Assembly: GCA_910587545.1 (NCBI GenBank)
Contig: CAJUMI010000055.1
Coordinates: 1-15,894 of the forward strand
Reading direction: 5' to 3'
Length of the DNA: 15,894 bases
Origin: an uncultured Muribaculaceae bacterium
GTDB taxonomy: Bacteria > Bacteroidota > Bacteroidia > Bacteroidales > Muribaculaceae
Of this stretch, positions 13,412-15,894 are shown piece after piece; the stretch's first letter is position 1, and each line of letters opens with the position of its first letter. A program made the position numbers and the translations under genes. A model generated the notes under the pieces. It was given only the letters and a program-made list of their open reading frames with translations. It ran no database searches and was not told where the DNA came from.

Positions 13412-15340
13412 ATGTTTGACGGTTATTTCAGAGTAGCGGCTGCAGTGCCTCCGGTGCAGCCGGCTGATGTTGCAGCAAACACAGAGGCTATCGTATCTAT
13501 GATCGAAAACCTTGATCATGACATAGACTTGGTTGTCTTCCCCGAACTTTGTGTCACCGGATATACTTGCGGGGATCTGTTTCATAATCTGACTCTTTTG
13601 GACACGGTCGGCGATGCTCTGTCGCGCATATGCGAAGCCACTGCCGCGCCTCATAGTCCGGTCGCGGTAGTAGGCGCACCCATCAGGTGCGGCGACGCGA
13701 TCTATAACTGCGCCGTAGCTGTCAGAGGACGAGTGCTTGCTGTGGTCCCCAAGACTTATATCCCCAACTATAACGAATTTTACGAAAAACGCTGGTGGGC
13801 GCCTGCTCCCGGCAAGATGACGGAATGGACGGCGCCCGACGGTTCGACTGTGCCTTTCGGTACGCATGTGCTCCTCGAGTTGTCCGGCGTTCGTATCGGC
13901 ATGGAGATCTGCGAAGATATGTGGACACCCATACCGCCGAGCACATTCGCGGCAATGGCAGGCGCTCATGTCATAGTCAATCTTTCGGCAAGCGACGACC
14001 TCGTAGGCAAATATACATATCTGCGCAACCTCGTGATGCGTCAGTCCGCCTCATGTATATGCGCGTATGTCTATTCTTCGGCCGGATACGGCGAATCATC
14101 GACCGATCTTGTCTTTGACGGCAAGGCTTTTGTCGCTGAAAACGGCACTATGCTCTCGACAAACCGTCGCTGGCAACGCGGACCGCAACTGACGGTGGCT
14201 GACATAGACATCGAAATGCTCCGTAGAGGCCGTATGCACGTCGGGTCGTTTGCAGACTGCAGCCGTCAGAATGTGAAAGAACCATACCTCATCGTTGACT
14301 GTGGTGCGAAATCGTTGCCTCAAAACGCTCCGGATCTGCTGCGTCACGTCAATCCTCTGCCTTTTGTGCCCGAGACGGAATGCATGTCTCAACGCTGTGA
14401 AGAAATAGTCGGCATACAGGTCGCCGGCCTGTGCCGTCGCCTTGAATTTACCCATTGCCGCAGTCTTGTAATAGGCATATCAGGTGGCCTCGACTCCACG
14501 TTGGCCCTGCTCATTGCTGTCAGAGCTTTCGACAGTCTCAACCTCGATCGTAAGGGCATCTGCGGTGTTACTATGCCGGGCTTCGGCACCACAGGGCGAA
14601 CCCATGACAATGCTGTAGCCCTTATGGACGCTCTCGGGGTGACTACACGCGAGATCTCTATAATTCCGGCCGTCAATCAGCATTTCGCTGATATTGGTCA
14701 CGATCCGTCTGTCCACGATGTGACATACGAAAACTCACAGGCTCGCGAACGCACACAGATACTGATGGATATCGCCAATCAACTCGGGGGTATGGTTCTC
14801 GGCACCGGCGATCTATCGGAACTCGCCCTCGGCTGGGCGACCTATAATGGCGACCATATGTCGATGTATGGTGTCAATGCGGGAGTCCCCAAGACGTTGG
14901 TTTGCCATCTGACGCGTTATTTTGCCGAGGAAGTTGTAGACCAGATGTGTAGGGAAACTCTGCTCGACATAATTGACACTCCCATAAGTCCCGAACTTAT
15001 ACCGGCAGCCGATGACGGTACAATCAGGCAGAAGACTGAAGATCTTGTCGGCCCTTACGAGTTACATGACTTTTTCCTTTATTACACACTTCGTTATGGA
15101 TTCACACCGCGACGAATATTCCGTCTTGCTCTAGTTGCATTTGAAAATGCATATGACCGGGAAGTGATCAAACATTGGATCACCGTATTCTTCCGTCGTT
15201 TCTTCGCGCAGCAATTCAAGCGTTCATGTCTGCCTGACGGCCCGAAAGTAGGATCCGTGTGTCTCTCTCCGCGCGGTGACTGGCGTATGCCCTCTGACGC
15301 CTCGTCGGCTCTATGGCTCCGCCAATGTGAAGAGCTATAA
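13412..15340 (+). CDS. nadE: Glutamine-dependent NAD+ synthetase (two-domain)
   Basis: NadE amidates nicotinate adenine dinucleotide to NAD+ with ATP, taking ammonia from glutamine. The 642-residue protein is the long bifunctional form. The N-terminal nitrilase-fold glutaminase domain has the catalytic triad E45 (VFPELCVTGYTCGD), K114 (VPKTYIPNYNEFYEKRWW) and C167 (GMEICEDMW). The C-terminal synthetase domain has the ATP-pyrophosphatase loop ISGGLDST (356-363) and the GTGDLSELALGWATYNGDHMSMYGVNAGVPKTLV block that binds the deamido-NAD substrate. All catalytic residues are intact. The ATG lies one base after the kdsA stop, so translation is probably coupled, and it ends the plus-strand operon. 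Its stop region overlaps the end of the opposing MATE gene by 6 bp. Confidence 0.96.
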   Translation: MFDGYFRVAAAVPPVQPADVAANTEAIVSMIENLDHDIDLVVFPELCVTGYTCGDLFHNLTLLDTVGDALSRICEATAAPHSPVAVVGAPIRCGDAIYNCAVAVRGRVLAVVPKTYIPNYNEFYEKRWWAPAPGKMTEWTAPDGSTVPFGTHVLLELSGVRIGMEICEDMWTPIPPSTFAAMAGAHVIVNLSASDDLVGKYTYLRNLVMRQSASCICAYVYSSAGYGESSTDLVFDGKAFVAENGTMLSTNRRWQRGPQLTVADIDIEMLRRGRMHVGSFADCSRQNVKEPYLIVDCGAKSLPQNAPDLLRHVNPLPFVPETECMSQRCEEIVGIQVAGLCRRLEFTHCRSLVIGISGGLDSTLALLIAVRAFDSLNLDRKGICGVTMPGFGTTGRTHDNAVALMDALGVTTREISIIPAVNQHFADIGHDPSVHDVTYENSQARERTQILMDIANQLGGMVLGTGDLSELALGWATYNGDHMSMYGVNAGVPKTLVCHLTRYFAEEVVDQMCRETLLDIIDTPISPELIPAADDGTIRQKTEDLVGPYELHDFFLYYTLRYGFTPRRIFRLALVAFENAYDREVIKHWITVFFRRFFAQQFKRSCLPDGPKVGSVCLSPRGDWRMPSDASSALWLRQCEEL

Positions 15341-15841
15341 TGATTTATTATGGTTTACATCTGGGTTCGGCTTATTATGATGTGTCCAATAATATGCGCA
15401 TATACATGCAGCCGTCAGTAACTCCGATATAGCCAACGCAATCCATATGCCCGTTACTCCTATTGTTGGAGGAAGTAGCAAAAAAGATGGTATAAGGAAT
15501 ACCGGGCCTCTAAGCAAGGAAAATACTACGGAGGGGGCAACCTTGCCGATGCTTTGGAAGTAGCCGATTGAAGTGATATTGAATATATAGGGTAGGGCGC
15601 AAAGTGAATAGTAAGGGAATGCAGAAACGGCTATATTGCCGGCAGTGCTTTCAACCGGAAGGAAAATATCTGTCAGCGGGTATTTCCCAAACATAAACAA
15701 CGCACCCATTGTCAACCCACTGGTTATCGCCGTCTTTATGGCAACCCTTTCCGTCGATTTCACGCGCTGAAAGTCACCGTAACCGTAGTTGAAACTTATA
15801 ATCGGCTGTGCTTCCTGGGCTATTGAGTTGCCTACAAGAAA
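15335..15841 (-). pseudogene. C-terminal part of a MATE-family multidrug efflux transporter, frame interrupted near the window edge
   Basis: The minus-strand frame encodes about 168 residues of MATE C-terminal half. It opens FLVGNSIAQEAQPIISFNYGYGDFQRVKS, the conserved segment that begins the second six-helix bundle region, and continues through about four hydrophobic helices to a charged tail. Intact MATE proteins are about 440-460 residues, so the N-terminal two thirds are missing. Upstream in this frame a TAA (complement of 15842-15844) stops translation, and the last 50 bases before the edge give no recognisable MATE sequence in any frame. The only possible start inside the conserved part is a GTG at 15761-15763, which would begin mid-domain and is implausible. 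The gene is therefore either disrupted (nonsense or frameshift) or carries an assembly error near a contig end. The family call is firm; the pseudogene call is tentative. Confidence 0.65.
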
Positions 15842-15894
15842 TTATTGCTGTCCGATAAAACTTGAAGAAGGCAAAAATGTTTGGCTCGAACGCT

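Noticed and set aside
13397..13969. 190-codon minus-strand open frame opposite the start of nadE
   Set aside because: It has no recognisable domain and overlaps the glutaminase domain of nadE, which has an intact catalytic triad.
1..15894. CRISPR arrays, rRNA or tRNA genes, complete insertion sequences
   Set aside because: No regularly spaced repeats, no cloverleaf or rRNA-like sequence and no transposase or integrase frame were found on either strand by reading.

Overview
The window looks like a chromosomal segment of a Bacteroidales bacterium, possibly of the Muribaculaceae type. Evidence: Bacteroidetes-style promoters (TTG about 19-21 bp before TAnnTTTG), almost no Shine-Dalgarno sequences, about 50% GC in the core by eye, a parA-parB-DUF5683-mltD gene order, and lipopolysaccharide genes (lptB, kdsA). 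The family-level placement is inference.

Layout. Positions 1-1458 hold the 3' part of a clearly AT-rich gene for a large coiled-coil, ABC-type ATPase of the kind found in accessory or defence loci. It enters from beyond the left edge. Positions 1459-1920 are a gene-free, AT-rich boundary with a strong hairpin, a textbook Bacteroidetes promoter, a foldable segment right after it, and a 16-bp direct repeat. From 1921 the composition becomes core-like: an HxlR-family regulator, then udk (uridine kinase) and lptB (LPS export ATPase) in tandem. A perfect 34-bp palindrome separates lptB from a convergent minus-strand operon.

That operon, in transcription order, is parA, parB, a DUF5683 membrane protein, an MltD-like LysM lytic transglycosylase, and an OPT-family transporter (10213 down to 3988). 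It joins chromosome partition with envelope and peptidoglycan functions. A 259-bp divergent region separates parA from a plus-strand operon: nupG-like nucleoside permease, rsmE (16S rRNA m3U1498 methyltransferase), kdsA (Kdo-8-phosphate synthase, predicted metal-dependent) and nadE (glutamine-dependent NAD synthetase), with gaps of 6, 43 and 1 nt. At the right edge lies the C-terminal third of a MATE efflux transporter on the minus strand. Its reading frame is broken by a stop codon close to the edge, and its 3' end overlaps that of nadE.

Most of the window is ordinary core genome. The least explained parts are the left-edge ATPase, the 1459-1920 intergenic region with its possible structured RNA, the HxlR regulator without an obvious target, the uncharacterised DUF5683 protein, and the paired TGTTCCACA repeats upstream of parA. 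I found no complete new system. The ATPase is the best candidate for one, but most of it and its neighbours lie outside the window.
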